From Viscum album (lineage: Eukaryota; Streptophyta; Magnoliopsida; Santalales; Viscaceae): a DNA stretch of 64,000 nt. This document shows positions 51,660 to 64,000 of this stretch, piece after piece. Both the position numbers and the translations under genes were made by a program. The stretch lies in NCBI GenBank assembly GCA_963277665.1, contig OY728165.1, positions 1,761,206,772 through 1,761,270,771 on the forward strand, written 5' to 3'. The notes under the pieces were generated by a model, which saw nothing but the letters and a program-made list of their open reading frames with translations, was not told the DNA's origin and made no database searches. Positions within the stretch are counted from its first letter, which is position 1. Every line of letters starts with the position of its first letter.

Positions 51660-52200
51660 ATCTATTTTTTTAAAAAAAATTATCTTCCACATCAATTATT
51701 TTATAACCGATGTGATAAAGAAATCGACAAGGTTTTATCACATCTGGTTTTTTCATAACTGATGTGATAAAGCACCTGGGAAATGATTTATCAGGTCGGT
51801 TATTGATTAACAGACATGATAACCCCCCCCCAGACTGGTTTAGCACATCAGTTATTATATAGACGACATGATAAACCATATCCCATGAGTTTATCAAGTC
51901 TGTTATATAATAAATTATGTGATAAACTCCCCCACTCATGTTTATAACATCGGTTATTATATAACTGATGTGATAACCACCCCCCGGTTTATCTCGGCGG
52001 TTATATAATAAATGACGTTATAAACCAACCCCCTGGGTTTTTTCACGTCTGTTATTAATTAACCGATGTGATAAACACCGTGATGTTATGTTTGTTAGGT
52101 CAGTTTTTAAATAACCAATGTAAAAAACGATATTTATAATGTCGTCCGTATTAATGTCAACAAAAACCGAAGTAAAAAATGAAAAATAACTGACTTAAAT
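51660..52200. repeat. 3' subterminal palindromic repeat array
   Basis: About nine or ten palindromic units of 45-60 bases built on TTTATCACATCGGTTAT and the complement ATAACCGATGTGATAAA, with C-rich spacers. The central CGGTTAT/ATAACCG core matches the 5' array. The flanks differ: TATCACAT here, TTTACGTC there. Nearest the end (52100-52200) the units return to the AAAAAAC form seen at the 5' end. The minus-strand frame at 51670-51939 is a read-through. Confidence 0.88.
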
Positions 52201-52222
52201 AACGTTTTCTGCACTAGTGAAT

Positions 52223-55099
52223 GAATCATTTTTGTGGTTGTTTCCTTAAGATCCATTTTCTATTTTTAATAAGTCTAATAATTGTTTTGATCTAGGGATT
52301 ACTAGAATATGATGAAGGACAATATGAACCGTTATATTAGGGGATTTGGGGGCTAGGAATATAGACACTGATCATCGCATCAAGGTATTATGTAGATATA
52401 AATACATTACATATTCCAATCATCATATTGAGGGATTTCCTATTAGGGGAATATATAACTTACGGTATATGTAATATATTGTTTAACATAAGTCAATCTT
52501 ATAAACAACTATATTTATAATATTAATTGTGTTAGGCCTTTTCATATATAATAAAATTCATCCATACTCCGATTAGGTATTTTGTTTCTTATTTTAAAAG
52601 TTTCTATTTTGATGTTAATGTTATAGATAGTCAGTAATTATAATTATCTTACAAAAAATGTTGACAAATCATAGTAATTTTTAATATACAAAATATCTAC
52701 TAAATATAATCAAATAAACTATTATTTTTATTATCCACTTTGATAATTGTTCTAAGTTTGAGTCCAAAAAATTTACATTAAGAGGTTTTTTGTTTTATCT
52801 TATTTCATCTTTTCAAACTAAAAATCACTCACCTACTTGTTTGTATATACATCGATGATACTCTTATGATCATACATGCATGTATAAAAATATCACAATA
52901 TTATAATTCCTCATTCAGACCAAAATATTCCAAATTTACAATGATTAAATATTAGGGTAATATTTGTTCAAAATAAATCTATAATATAGGATTGATAATA
53001 GATTAATTTGATATATGACTCTTATATATAGGATTACCCCACCCCCACACTCAGCATTAAAATTTCCACTATAACACTCGAAATTGGATTAAATTTTTTT
53101 CATTTTTCATTGAAGAGAAATTTATTTCTTGAAGAATTATCAAATTAAGACATTATGACTATACATATCTATTAAATTATATTATATTAATAATTTTTAA
53201 GTGGATGAAATTTTATTTTATTTAGTATAACAAAACATGTCTAAAAATGACTTATCACCAATATTCATTTTTATCAAATAAACATTATATAATAATGATA
53301 TTTAAAAATTGTGTTCATTAAAATAACATATATTGGATGTTATTAATAATAATGAAATATTTTAATTTCAGTATCAATTTTAAAAAATATAATTTTTTTA
53401 TAAAATAAAATAAATGAAATTTTTCTATAAAATTTTGAATTTTAAAAAAAAATTGAAAAAATTATATTTAAAAAATACATAAAATTTTCATTTATGTAAT
53501 TTTAAATGCTAATTTTAAAATTTTTACCCAATTTTAAATTTCATTTCTTAAATTAGATAATTTTTAAAAAAATATCTGTTCCTAAAATAAAATATGAATC
53601 ATTTTTTGATATGTTATATTTTTTACGACAGAAATGTATTTCATATAATTTGAGTACATCTTTTTTATGAAATATTATATAAATTTTGTTAATATAAAAC
53701 CATTATTATTATTTTTCATAGTGTGGCTGTTAGTTTTTATATCAAAAATTTAATTTATTGGTCATAATGTTACACAATATCACATTTCATTATTATTGGA
53801 GGTTTCAGGTAAAAAACAATATATATATATATATATATTATGAGGGTTTACACCCTACCATCCTTAAAATGTATTTTCACATCCAAATTAGATTAATATA
53901 ATACAAAAAACTAGGATATCTCTACTAAATCCAATCCTAAAATTCTAATTTCTCTTATTTAAATATATGATTCCTATAGAAAATTATAAACTATTATGTG
54001 GTCATATTCCCTTGAAATTTATCTCTATGATCCAGTAATAATAACTATTATTGTAAATTATAATGATCATGGTACTATAGTATAACCCCTAATTTTAGTA
54101 TATGTGAAGGAGTATTTATGTACTTCTTCATGAGAGACACTTGGAATTCATCGTGCACTTCAGAGAGGTTTGTTGGAATCACCATGTGATAATAAATCAT
54201 CATGTCTCGATCCAGAATATAGAAAGGGTTTTTATGTCATTGTATCATCCTTTTATTATTATAATCCCTATATCATTTTTCTATGAAGAAATTATTTTAT
54301 ATTTTCTTCTCACCAATAAAAAAATTTATATGTTTTGGATGATTTCATCATATCTCTATTGTATACTCTAAGATCACTTATTGTTCTGTTGAATTGTCCT
54401 AACAATTTTTACAATTTCATAGAGTGTCTATATAATTTGATTATAAAATTTAGATGGTGGATGGGTGAATCAATGATACTTTTGATTTTAATTATATTTC
54501 AATCAACATTCACCTCCAATTATCTATTACTATTCACTATTTAAAACAAATCAATCATGCATCCACATGGACAGATGAATTTTTCAAATTCACTAAAAGA
54601 TAAGAATATTTATTTTCATTGAATGGTTTAGATGTAATAAAATATCAAATTGTATACTAGATATCATTCCATGGATTATAGTGAGTAGGATATACACTTA
54701 CACTCTTGTAGTACTATATAAACAATTCTAATAGCACATGCGCATCCATTTTCAAAAATTGGGTATTAAAAAGTATGTACAACAATGTATGTTACCTTTA
54801 ATTTTTTTATCTTCAAAATTGTATTAATTTCCACAAATATCATCACTTATTAACCTTTAATATTTTATGAAATTCTTCTACTTTTTTAAGGAAAAAATTG
54901 AGTCCAATTTTCCCAATACATTTTACACAATACGATTCCTATGAGTAGGATTATCCTGCTATGATTCTTCTCATTATAATTCAATAAACCTTTTTTTTCT
55001 CGATAATTTTTTTTATTGTTGATTAAAACAAAATGATAAATCATCCCATATATACGAGTGACAAAAATAAAAAAAATTTATTTTCTTAATAATGAAATT
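52223..55099. other. AT-rich intergenic DNA, nothing identified
   Basis: A/T-rich sequence with a pure (AT)n run at about 53819-53839. Open frames at 54141-54371 and 54335-54544 on the plus strand are short and hydrophobic by composition, without family resemblance. No RNA gene or repeat ends were recognised. Confidence 0.5.
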
Positions 55100-56802
55100 C
55101 CATACACCAAAATCATGCTCTAATAATCTAGCCCGATACGATGATTAGTTGAATATGATTAAAAAACTTTGTATGGTACAAAAATGAATATACCAAACAA
55201 TGAATATGATAATAACCAGAATAAAACATTGAGGTATTTCCAATTTTCCTTTCAATTCTTCGTTAAATCTTATTCAAAAAATTCTCAGGAAGAAAAATTA
55301 TAAATCTCTCTAAAAACGTGTAATTTGTCTCTCTTATGTGGTGCAAAGTTCATCGGTCATCAGAAAAGTAGGATGTACTTTTCTCATTTTATAGGTAACC
55401 CATAAGAGGATTAGAAAGAATCCCTAAACCTTTCCAGCTCAAATAAATTCACCCAAATATCAATTTCTACAAAGTTATCGTGCTTTTGATGAATTCATCA
55501 AGTTTATAGATCATTATCGATTCTTGTTCAATGGTATTTAGACATTAGTTTCAATAACCTATATAATATCAATTTCTGAGTATGATTTTATCCATCCAAT
55601 TTATTAAAAAAAATAACTGAATCAATAGAACTTAAATGAAAAATGAAACGATTACAATTTTGATTGTTGAATATGATTCATTATACCAAATGAATAATAT
55701 CATTTTTTTGAATGTCATGTTCCTCCTTGATAGAACATTATGAAAACTCCTTTTTTACTTCGGTCTAATAACGTCAACTTATTCACATCTTCAATTGACC
55801 CAGTAGAAAACCATTTGAAATGAAAATAATGTAATTCAAACTACTTTGGAAGGTAGACTACATTGTTACCATCTTCCATAGCTCAATTCCATTTATATCA
55901 GTATTCGATGAAATGAAATAATGCTTGAGTATTACAGAATACTGAATACAATAGACCGATGAAAAAAACTCTCATCATCAATAACCATATTTCTCTTTAA
56001 CATAGCTTGAATACAATTGTTCATAGTACGATCATTCTATGTAGGATTTACCTAGATTTGACTAACATGGATACAATACTTATAAGTATGATAATCCTAA
56101 TTATGATTGTTCTTGATATGATCATTTGGAGTATGATTTCCCTTGATATGATGAATTTATCTATGCTCAGTTATAGTAATATTGTTTTCTTCTCTAGCCT
56201 AAATATTATCCCATGAACACTATTCATTTCTTCTTGATCTGATTATATTTTAAAGGATTGAGACTATATCAATATTCTCCTCAGAATATGATAAAAATGG
56301 GTACAATTGAGAATAATTATTTTTCATTCATTCAAGGTTCAATCAATCTGAAAACAATTGACCACATCAGCATCACCCCCAATTTATATCATAATATGTT
56401 CAACATATTTTTCACAACATACTTTATAATTTTAGAATTAAAAATTAGAATATCATCGCCCAATTTATTTTATCATACTCAAGAAGACTATTACTCTCCA
56501 TCAATACAACAACAACTTTCACATAAAATCCAATGTGATTCCAATGACCATATGATTCTAGAAATATTATCCCTCAAAATGACTAATCCTTTATTTCCGG
56601 ATATAGTGTCAATCTAAATATGATCATTATGATTTTTCACTATAATGAACCTGAGGTATGTATGATATATACTAAAAACAAATTAAATATATGATTTTCA
56701 CCACATAAAATTTAAATTTATTTCTTTTCTTTGAAAAATATTAATACTAACAAAATAAAACACACGAAAATAACCACCTTCATCGTTATCCTTGTCCAAA
56801 CA
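55100..56802 (-). repeat. Probable 3' LTR (minus-strand copia), far end unclear
   Basis: On the minus strand the LTR would start TGTTTGGACAAGG at 56802, directly after a polypurine tract. A TATA-like CTATAAAATGAG (complement of about 55386-55397) lies 1.4 kb in, followed by a leader-like stretch containing CATAAGAGAGAC. The far end and the matching 5' LTR were not found, so the length is a guess. The plus-strand frame at 56258-56617 inside it has no family resemblance. Confidence 0.45.
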
Positions 56803-56811
56803 ATCTCCCAC
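56803..56811 (-). other. Polypurine tract of the minus-strand copia element
   Basis: The complement reads GTGGGAGAT followed at once by TGTTTGG. The string GTGGGAGATTGTT is a hallmark of the pol-to-3' LTR junction in many plant Ty1-copia elements. Confidence 0.72.
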
Positions 56812-57289
56812 ATTGGATTTTTTTTTCATCCAAATTTCATATATCACTGAACATAGTATCCTCAAGAAACTGAGTAGTTATAAATAATTATAATCCTGTA
56901 TGAGGTATTTCATTATAGTATACAATAATAAATGACATCACACCAATTATTCAATGAGTAATGATTATGAAAACCTTATTCATCTTACGTAGCATCAAAA
57001 TTCCAAGAATAAAAATCGAAGTCATTCATATAACAACTGAATCAAGCTGTTAGAATATTTCATACACAACACAATTCTAAATTCAAAGATTATCTAGAAC
57101 TCCCTCTTTAAACATTAAATTAAAAAGTATTGATTTATGAAATAATTACCCCCTCCATTGACAATACAATCAAAATGTAAGATAATAGAGGTGAAAAGAA
57201 CGCATAACTCAAACTTGATGTGAACGATTTGGGACACCCATCTTCATGGTCAATATACATAATTATTCATTCAATAATGGATTAGATAA

Positions 57290-60200
57290 AATATTAGAAA
57301 CTTTTTCTCATATTATAACATATTCTATATTAAATTTAATCATCTCCATATTCTTTTTTATGGAATGATATTTGATATCAATATGTATTGAATTAGAATG
57401 TGGATGCTGAATCCTAATGAGATTGATTGTACTTTGATTATCTCAATCAAAGAGAAAGGGTATGTTCACTCCCACATGTAAATATTCCAATTGTGTTTTA
57501 ATCCCCATAAGTTGTGTATTTGTTTGTGCGGATTCTATATACTCAACTTCAACCATACAAAGGGTTTTTGAATTTTAGTTTTGATCAATTCCCACTAAAA
57601 CAATTAATTACCATAAATAATACTCCACATAATTTGGATCATCTATCATCAAAACTTCCTACAAAATAAATATCAGAATTCCCTAAAAAATTAAATACTA
57701 TCTGATCTTTGATACCTAAATCTAAAATTTTGTACTCCATTGATGTATGTGGGAATTCATTTTCCCAAAAGTAATTGTGATTCTCGTGGATATTCAACAA
57801 TCATTAACATTTAGTATCCTCACAATCAATGCCAAATCCTGAGGTAGTTATCTATAAAAAACAACCAATCAACCTTCAAATTTATATCATATCAATTTTT
57901 TCCTTCTCAATCTTTAAAAACATTTTTCAACTGATATATGTGTTGAAAAATGTTTTTATTATTCAATTCCAATCCTTTTGATGGTTTTCTCAGCACACTG
58001 TTCTTGAGAAAGAACTATGTATTCCGTCATTTATTATATTTTTATCCTAAGAATGTATATCATTTCCCTTAACATGAATATTTCAAATTACTTTTACTTT
58101 TCCCACCAACACATTTACAATATCATTCATCATTATGAAAAAAGATATTGTCATAAACATAATCTATCTCAATGATATAATACTATTGAATTTATCTAAA
58201 ATAAATATTGGTTTCAACTCTTCCCTTGTTAAAAATCAACAAGCAAAATAATTAATCCAATTTGTAGTAAAATTCCTTTCGATATTTTTATCCCAAATAA
58301 GGCCATCTTCAACATACTGACATCACATTCATCTTCCTAACAACAATTCCACATGTTTTTTCAATATAAACTTTTTCTTCATGATTATCTTTAAAAATGT
58401 GGGTTTAATATCTATTTGAATGATCTTGTAACCTCATTGTTCAGAAATGGCTGGAACTTTTAAATTTTTAATAATCATCCAATTAGAAAAATTGTTTAAT
58501 CTAAATAAAAACCATCCATTTTTGAATACCATTAAAAAATAATCATTCATTATTTCATATTACATCACAATCATAATTAATATTTTTCGAAAAAATCAAT
58601 GATGTTTTTTAATGTCATGAGTACGAGTTCCCTAGTGTCATTCTTTTCATTTTGATATAAATATTCATTCATTGAATGAAACCATTCCAGTTTCCTGAAA
58701 TCATCCTTTACATAATTAATCTCTAATTTTGAATACAAATAATTACATGTAATATAATTGGAGATTATTCTTTTCTAAACATTATAATGTTGATTTCTAG
58801 TGATTTTATAAGCGTCCTATTTCTTCATAATCCTATAATGAGATTTTAGAGAATCTTCCTCATTATGGTAAACCGATGTGTCTGATTATTTTTCTTAAGA
58901 GGGATTACAATTGCTTATGTCCATATTAGAATTATCCTCAAAACAATCTCTCAAAACCATCTCATATTCCTTTCAAATTACCTTTATATCAGTTAAATCA
59001 ACAATTAATCCTATTTCATTATAGAAACATTTATAACAACATCCATCTAGATCATAGCTTAGAAAAATACTATATTCACCATTCTTCTGAAACATTTCAC
59101 AGATTCAACCTTTTTTAATTATAATAAATGTACTCTAAAAAACTGTTACGAATTTCAAAATCAATTTATTATGAAAGAATAATTCATATGGTGTTATATT
59201 TGATTATGCCAGTAGAAACAATGTTTCTAAATAAAAAACAATAGCGATCATGTTTTACATCTTAACATAAGGATATAGTATTCATGTAACGTAGTAATAA
59301 CCATTTCCACCAATCATCTATTATTTATTTTACCAACCACATTTGAGGAGTGTATGGGGAACAGTAATCATAGATAATTCCATGCTTATCAATTTTTTAT
59401 TTTAAAATCTTCACTTATGTACTCAACAACATTGTTTGTTATCATATTATTCATAGAGTACTCGAATTCCTTTTATGATTTCATTCAAAAACATTAGAAC
59501 ATTTTCAAGGCATCTGATTTCTGTTTCTTATAAATAAAAAAAGTAACTAGTGTTAAGGAATCAATGAACATTATGTGGTACTTTTGTCCAATTTTTTATT
59601 TTTTTCTCCTTAACCCACATATATCAGAATCAATTATCTTCTGGGGTGGTTATGAAAAAATATCTATTTTCTTTTTCACAAAATTAGTAATCAATCATTT
59701 TGGAAGAATAGTGGAACACCATTATTTAATTCATGGAAAATAAGGAATTTCTTAGACACTAACTCATTTTGATAAATTTTTTCATTTTTCATTGACAATG
59801 GTTTTCCAATCATTTAATGTAAAAATTTATTATCCTCGACCATAGTCAAGCAATACGTGTTTTTTATTTTACCAATATGGAACAACTTTTCTTCTATAAA
59901 TTGGTCTTTTGTGATAATCATTCCATATTAATCACATTTCACAGCAAACATATCCTTTCTAAAGATAAATTTCTTTACCTGATAACAAAATTGTGAAACA
60001 CATTCCAAATTTTTATTCCTCCCATCAATATAAAATTATTTATGGGAATTTATTTTTTTTTCCCATGATGGATGATAGGAAAACATTTCATTTCAGGATT
60101 CATCATATCCCAATATCACCATGCTTTAATTAAAATCATTCAATTTCATCAAAATATTTAAATCTCCTCTCATGTGAGAAGAACAATAACTATAATCAAT

Positions 60201-60900
60201 CTTAGGTCATTCTCAAATTGAACCGTTTAATTTGGTTTTAAGAATAAGTGATTTTATCCTTTATTTTCATTCATAACCATCACATTTTGATAATTATAAT
60301 GAATATTTTCTTATAATGGTAGAAACAAAGTCATCCATTTGCAATATGTATTAGTGTATTTCATAAATTTCAAATAGTTTTCAATGAATGGAACCTACTT
60401 TCAATCTTGACATCATCCTTTTTGGGTTTATTCCAAAAAACCATCTTTAAAAAATTATTTGATGAGATTCACTCCACCATAACCATTTTCATCATAAACA
60501 TTTTGATAATAGAAAATTTTTTTGGGTGAACCAAAAAAAAATTCTATATATTTGAATCCAGCACATTACCTGCAATAGCCATAGAAGGAATAGTTTCCTG
60601 TAAAACTTCCATAATCATAAGAATTGCAAATACAATTCATAAAAACTCTAATGTATTTCACTTCATTCAAATATACCATTACATTATCAATCACATTATT
60701 ATACTTCTTTTCAAACATAATATATTTAGATGTTTTTGATGTTTTTCAGATTATATATGAAACATTTTTAGACGTAGGATATTTTTTTACTTATATATTA
60801 TTATCTTTCTTATCCATTTCCACATACATAACTACCCATGGTTTATTTTTTTTCAGCTATAATTCCATATTTCCGCTCAACCTTTGAAGGTATCGTTTTT
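57290..60900 (-). pseudogene. Ty1-copia pol relic (integrase, RT, RNase H)
   Basis: Read on the minus strand, from high to low positions, the domains come in copia order. The integrase core starts at about 59640 with IIDSDICG, and KHGI with SPYTPQ lies at about 59395-59347. The reverse transcriptase start is at 58745-58615 (WFHSMNEYL, NEKNDTRELV); its later part near 58310-58250 reads LKMALFGIK, like the LK..LYGLK motif. IKRIGIE near 57990 marks the end of the RT region. RNase H lies at about 57720-57362: a GNSDIYFVG, FDDR and SKLKFK series, then DNQSTINLI at 57441-57415 and HIDIKYH just after. Nearly every block is in a different frame or holds stops. The order integrase-RT-RNase H is diagnostic of Ty1-copia. 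The gag end (about 60900-61800) could not be read. Plus-strand frames at 60624-60887 and 60964-61221 are shadows. Confidence 0.88.
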
Positions 60901-61800
60901 GAAGATTTTAAGGTTTCTCAATTCACAATATCTCACCAACATCAATGATATAGTATTGGAATCATGTATTTCTCAATTTATCTTTATAATGTTCTTGTTG
61001 GACAAGTTCCAACTCTTAAAATTTTTCCTAAGCTTCACCTGCAGTTTCTTATTATAATTATTATTTTTTTCAAAAAATTTCATCAAGTAATCAATCTATT
61101 TTATCAAACTTACACCCAGACTAGGAAAAAATTAATTATTGTCTATTTCAAAACATTCATCTTAAATTTTGTTTTTCTTTTCGATCCTTCTGTTTTTTCT
61201 CATACATTCATTCAACTCTAGTTTTAAATGATCTTCTTGTTGAGATTTTTCTACTTCAGATTTAATGATTCCAAATTATTCATTATTCAGTATTTCAATT
61301 AATTTTTTTTCAATATAATACTCAAATAGTATTTAAATTCTGCATCATTACCTTCTTCTTCTATGTCCTTAGAAAAGAAACTTCTTCTTTTGGGTTTGAT
61401 GATTTTTTCCCCATAGAATTCAATTTTCCCTTATGTCCTTATTTCTTCCATAATATTATTTTATTTCATTCATCATTATCACTATCGTATTATTTATTTA
61501 ATCTAGAGAAATTAACCATAATGTAAAAAATTTAACCCACATTCGAAAAAATCAAGGTATGTATCATTTTTTTATTTCCCTAAAGCTCTTTGAACATTTT
61601 AATGAAAGAGAATAAGATATTATTAACATTTTTACATACCACAATTTATGATTCAAAATAACCTACTTTATATCCAATAATAATTTTATTGTAATTTTAT
61701 TTCATATCACCAATGAAATATATTTCTCAATCAAAATTTATTTTTAAATTCATTGATTTATTTCTTCTATATTAATAAGTGATGAGAGTACTATGAAAAT
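60901..61800. other. Unread stretch beyond the copia relic
   Basis: This should hold the gag and 5' LTR of the minus-strand copia element if it were complete, but no knuckle, primer site or LTR copy was recognised. It ends where the third long LTR begins, so the copia element may have been cut off there. Confidence 0.4.
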
Positions 61801-64000
61801 TATAACATCCCAAGAAAATAAAGAATATTACTTTTTAATATTTATTAATATTTGTGAATTAAATATTAATTTTACTATAAAGGGGTTTCTATGTTTGATA
61901 GCATACCCAATACGCAACAACGGGTTTCATTGTAATCTTTCGTAGCACGGTAATAATATAATATTATTTTTAATTGTAGTTAACTCCTAGTAGTTGTATT
62001 TGAGGGAATAAAAAAATATAACTACAAGATGATTATACATGTTTTTTAAATGTATTTACATTTATCCAATAAAAGTTATAGGCTTAAAATGTGAAAGATT
62101 TTAATTTTAAGCGGAATTTACATTAAAAGGTCTATTTACAGCCTTTTAATGGGGAACCCTCTTGAAATATAGTTTTGGTCACTTTAATAATTTCAATTTG
62201 ACGAAATAAAATCCTTCTATATAATAGGGACATCAAAATTTACTTTCAGTGAAGTTTTTGTATTTTTTAAATAAAGATCATTTTTTAGTGAATAGTATAA
62301 AATATTTTATTTTAATTTAATATTGTGATTTAATCTAATTTATTTATATGGTTATATTGTCTTTTTAATTATTTTTAAAGTGTAATTAGAATATATTTTT
62401 ACCATTTAATCCAATTTTTATCATTAGAATTAATTTTTTTTGAAATTTGACATAAAGAAGTTCCAATCTTTTGATTGTTGTTGTTTCTTTTAAACACGCT
62501 ATTTTTTTAACAATAGGAATTAATTTTAAATAAATTAATGAAACTTATATTTATTTAATTTGAAAAATTAGACATAAATTTTGAATTCATAATATCTAAT
62601 TAATCTTATGTTGATGTTTTCATAGTTTTCTGAAAAACATTAATTTTTTATGAATAATGAAACCTCTTTGTAGTAGTTAAAAAACCTGACATTTTCATTT
62701 AAATGAAAATTTACCACTTCAATGAATTGAATTTTCAAAATACAACATACATGGTTGTTATTATTATGTAAAATGTGGTTCAATAAGATTAAAATATTTT
62801 TTGGTTAATCATTACTTTTGACTTTAATTTAAAAAGGGTAATTCAATGTAAAAAAATATTATAATAATAAAAAATTACATTAATAGTTGTCCTATAATTA
62901 TTTGATTAGTCATGGATGACCATGGGAATCCATGGGTCTATTTTGGGACCCCATTGAGCCACATGGTAGTGATAATGACACAATGTTTTAATTAACTTAA
63001 TGTTAAGGCAAAAACAACATAAAACATAAATATTTTACTAAAGTAATTATTACATGGGGTTATCTAAGTTACTATTTTGACTATATATATTAATTTGAAA
63101 GATAAAAATCTCTCATAGATCATGTTACTTTTTTTATAATTTTTAGACATTAAATAAATAAAATTATTTATGACACAAAAATAATGCAATGTTTACCACA
63201 TTAATAAATAATTTAAATTAATAAGATTACAATTATTAAAATAACATCCAAAACGTATCGACTTATTATTTCATAAATTTATTTCGATCATGAGTCATAT
63301 TATCTTAGACTATAATGAGTTTTGGACCTCAAATACCAAAAAACATTATATAATAAATGAATATTTTCACACTTTTCTAAAGAACCCACCCTAACCCTTA
63401 TAAAAATCCCTCACATCTACCCCATTACTCAGTACATTCAAGCCCCTTGGATCATAAAAACCCTACTCAAATAATCTATAATGATCCATATCCTCCCCTT
63501 AGAAACCTTACCTTATGCAGAAGGCACTTTTAGAAGTCCTTTTGGATCAAACCAAAGAGAGTTTCCCAAATTAAAGGTAACATTTTCTCTTAACTTCTTT
63601 TATTTTATTTTACATATACTACCCCTAAAATCTTTTTATTACAAAATTTTATTACAAAAACAGTATCCTAAAGATACTATAAAGTTTTCATGAGAATTAT
63701 TCGTAATACATTTACACACATCTCCATCTAATGGGTAAAGAACATATTGTTTCTATGGATGGAAAACTAACGCCTCACAAAACAATAATTGTTAAATTAT
63801 CTTCTACCACATCATATGGTAGACATTATAAGGACACTATATTTCTATATAATATATATTATGTTTATGTTTTCTTTATTCTTATGTATTTCTAATTTAT
63901 AGCATACAATTATGGGTTCCATTATGAGTAAACACAATAATTTCGTTTGAGGAAGTGAGGACTACCTCCCCCTAATAATTATATGACTCGTTCATACCAT
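61801..64000 (+). repeat. Third, diverged LTR of the long-LTR lineage (cut by window end)
   Basis: Starts TATAACATCC, aligning with TGTAACACCG of the 4-kb LTR, and shows collinear blocks: TTTTCTGAAAAACATTAA (62619, against 8136), AAATGTGGTTCAAT (62771, against 8455) and TAGACATTAAAT (63144, against 8832; both 373-377 bases after the previous block). A TATA box (TTATAAAAAT, 63398) and a donor-like AAAG|GTAACA (63577) follow. Length differs by insertions and deletions, including about 0.5 kb extra near the start. The CGTACG motif is absent. The frame at 63481-63693 is chance. Either a related element begins here and continues past the window, or this is a solo LTR. Confidence 0.72.

Larger units (their letters stand above)
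41065..52219 (+). mobile_element. Complete CACTA (En/Spm-type) DNA transposon
   Basis: The left end CACTTGTATAGAAAAC and the right end, which reads CACTAGTGCAGAAAACG on the minus strand, are matching terminal inverted repeats; similarity continues inward (ATTATTTATGTCA against GTTATTTAAGTCA). AAT flanks both sides (41062-41064 and 52220-52222), the expected 3-bp target duplication. Inside are palindromic subterminal arrays at both ends, a TNP2 transposase pseudogene, a second multi-exon gene with an Ulp1-like domain, and two G-rich minisatellites. At 11.15 kb it is of normal size for an autonomous plant CACTA element, but both genes carry stops, so it is a fossil. The left terminus has mutated from CACTAGTG to CACTTGTA. 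Confidence 0.95.

Noticed and set aside
53819..53839. (AT)n run as a possible regulatory element
   Set aside because: A simple microsatellite, common in such AT-rich DNA.
1..64000. CRISPR arrays, operons, phage or bacterial features
   Set aside because: The sequence has plant transposons, spliced fossil genes and eukaryotic promoter motifs; no spaced direct repeats or bacterial gene clusters were seen.

Overview
This window looks like intergenic DNA from a large, repeat-rich plant nuclear genome. It is strongly AT-rich, has no intact host gene that I can recognise, and is filled with decayed plant transposable elements: long-LTR retrotransposons primed by initiator tRNA-Met, Ty1-copia remnants, a complete CACTA (En/Spm-type) DNA transposon, a CACTA-derived MITE and tRNA-like (SINE-like) inserts. 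The species cannot be fixed from the sequence. Open reading frames are short and almost all are chance or shadow frames; real coding signal is seen only as broken transposon genes.

Layout. 1-4.6 kb is AT-rich with no supported gene. 4.64-6.42 kb is a degenerate nested minisatellite. 7,820-17,971 is a complete LTR retrotransposon with two 4.0-kb LTRs, an ATATA target duplication on both sides, a Met-tRNA primer site, a polypurine tract and only a 2.1-kb interior holding a gag zinc-knuckle remnant. 21,195-21,958 is a CACTA-type MITE built of hairpin repeats, with a tRNA-like block inside. 28.9-32.4 kb is probably a long LTR, a primer site and a decayed gag on the plus strand. 34.05-40.74 kb carries a ~0.69-kb direct repeat 6 kb apart around an A/C-rich unassigned interior. 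41,065-52,219 is an 11.2-kb CACTA element with AAT target duplications. 55-61 kb is a minus-strand Ty1-copia pol relic with its polypurine tract and part of its 3' LTR. 61,801 to the window end is a third, diverged LTR of the same lineage as the 4-kb-LTR element.

The CACTA element is the best-preserved unit. Terminal repeats and arrays of palindromic subterminal repeats flank two genes on the plus strand: a TNP2-type transposase (pseudogene) and a multi-exon second gene joining a plant Transposase_24-type region to an Ulp1-like (C48) cysteine protease domain. Splice junctions of the second gene are still legible although its reading frame has stops. Two kilobase-scale G-rich minisatellites, very unlike the surrounding AT-rich DNA, sit inside the element: one in a candidate 2-kb 5' intron of the transposase, the other after the second gene.

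The most interesting non-coding structure is in the 4-kb LTRs. A TATA box lies inside a perfect 7-bp inverted repeat, a candidate 5' splice site follows at a constant 178 bp (also in the diverged third LTR), further exon-like islands occur downstream, and three copies of a CGTACG-rich hairpin motif recur at about 190-bp spacing. All percentages and alignments here are by eye.
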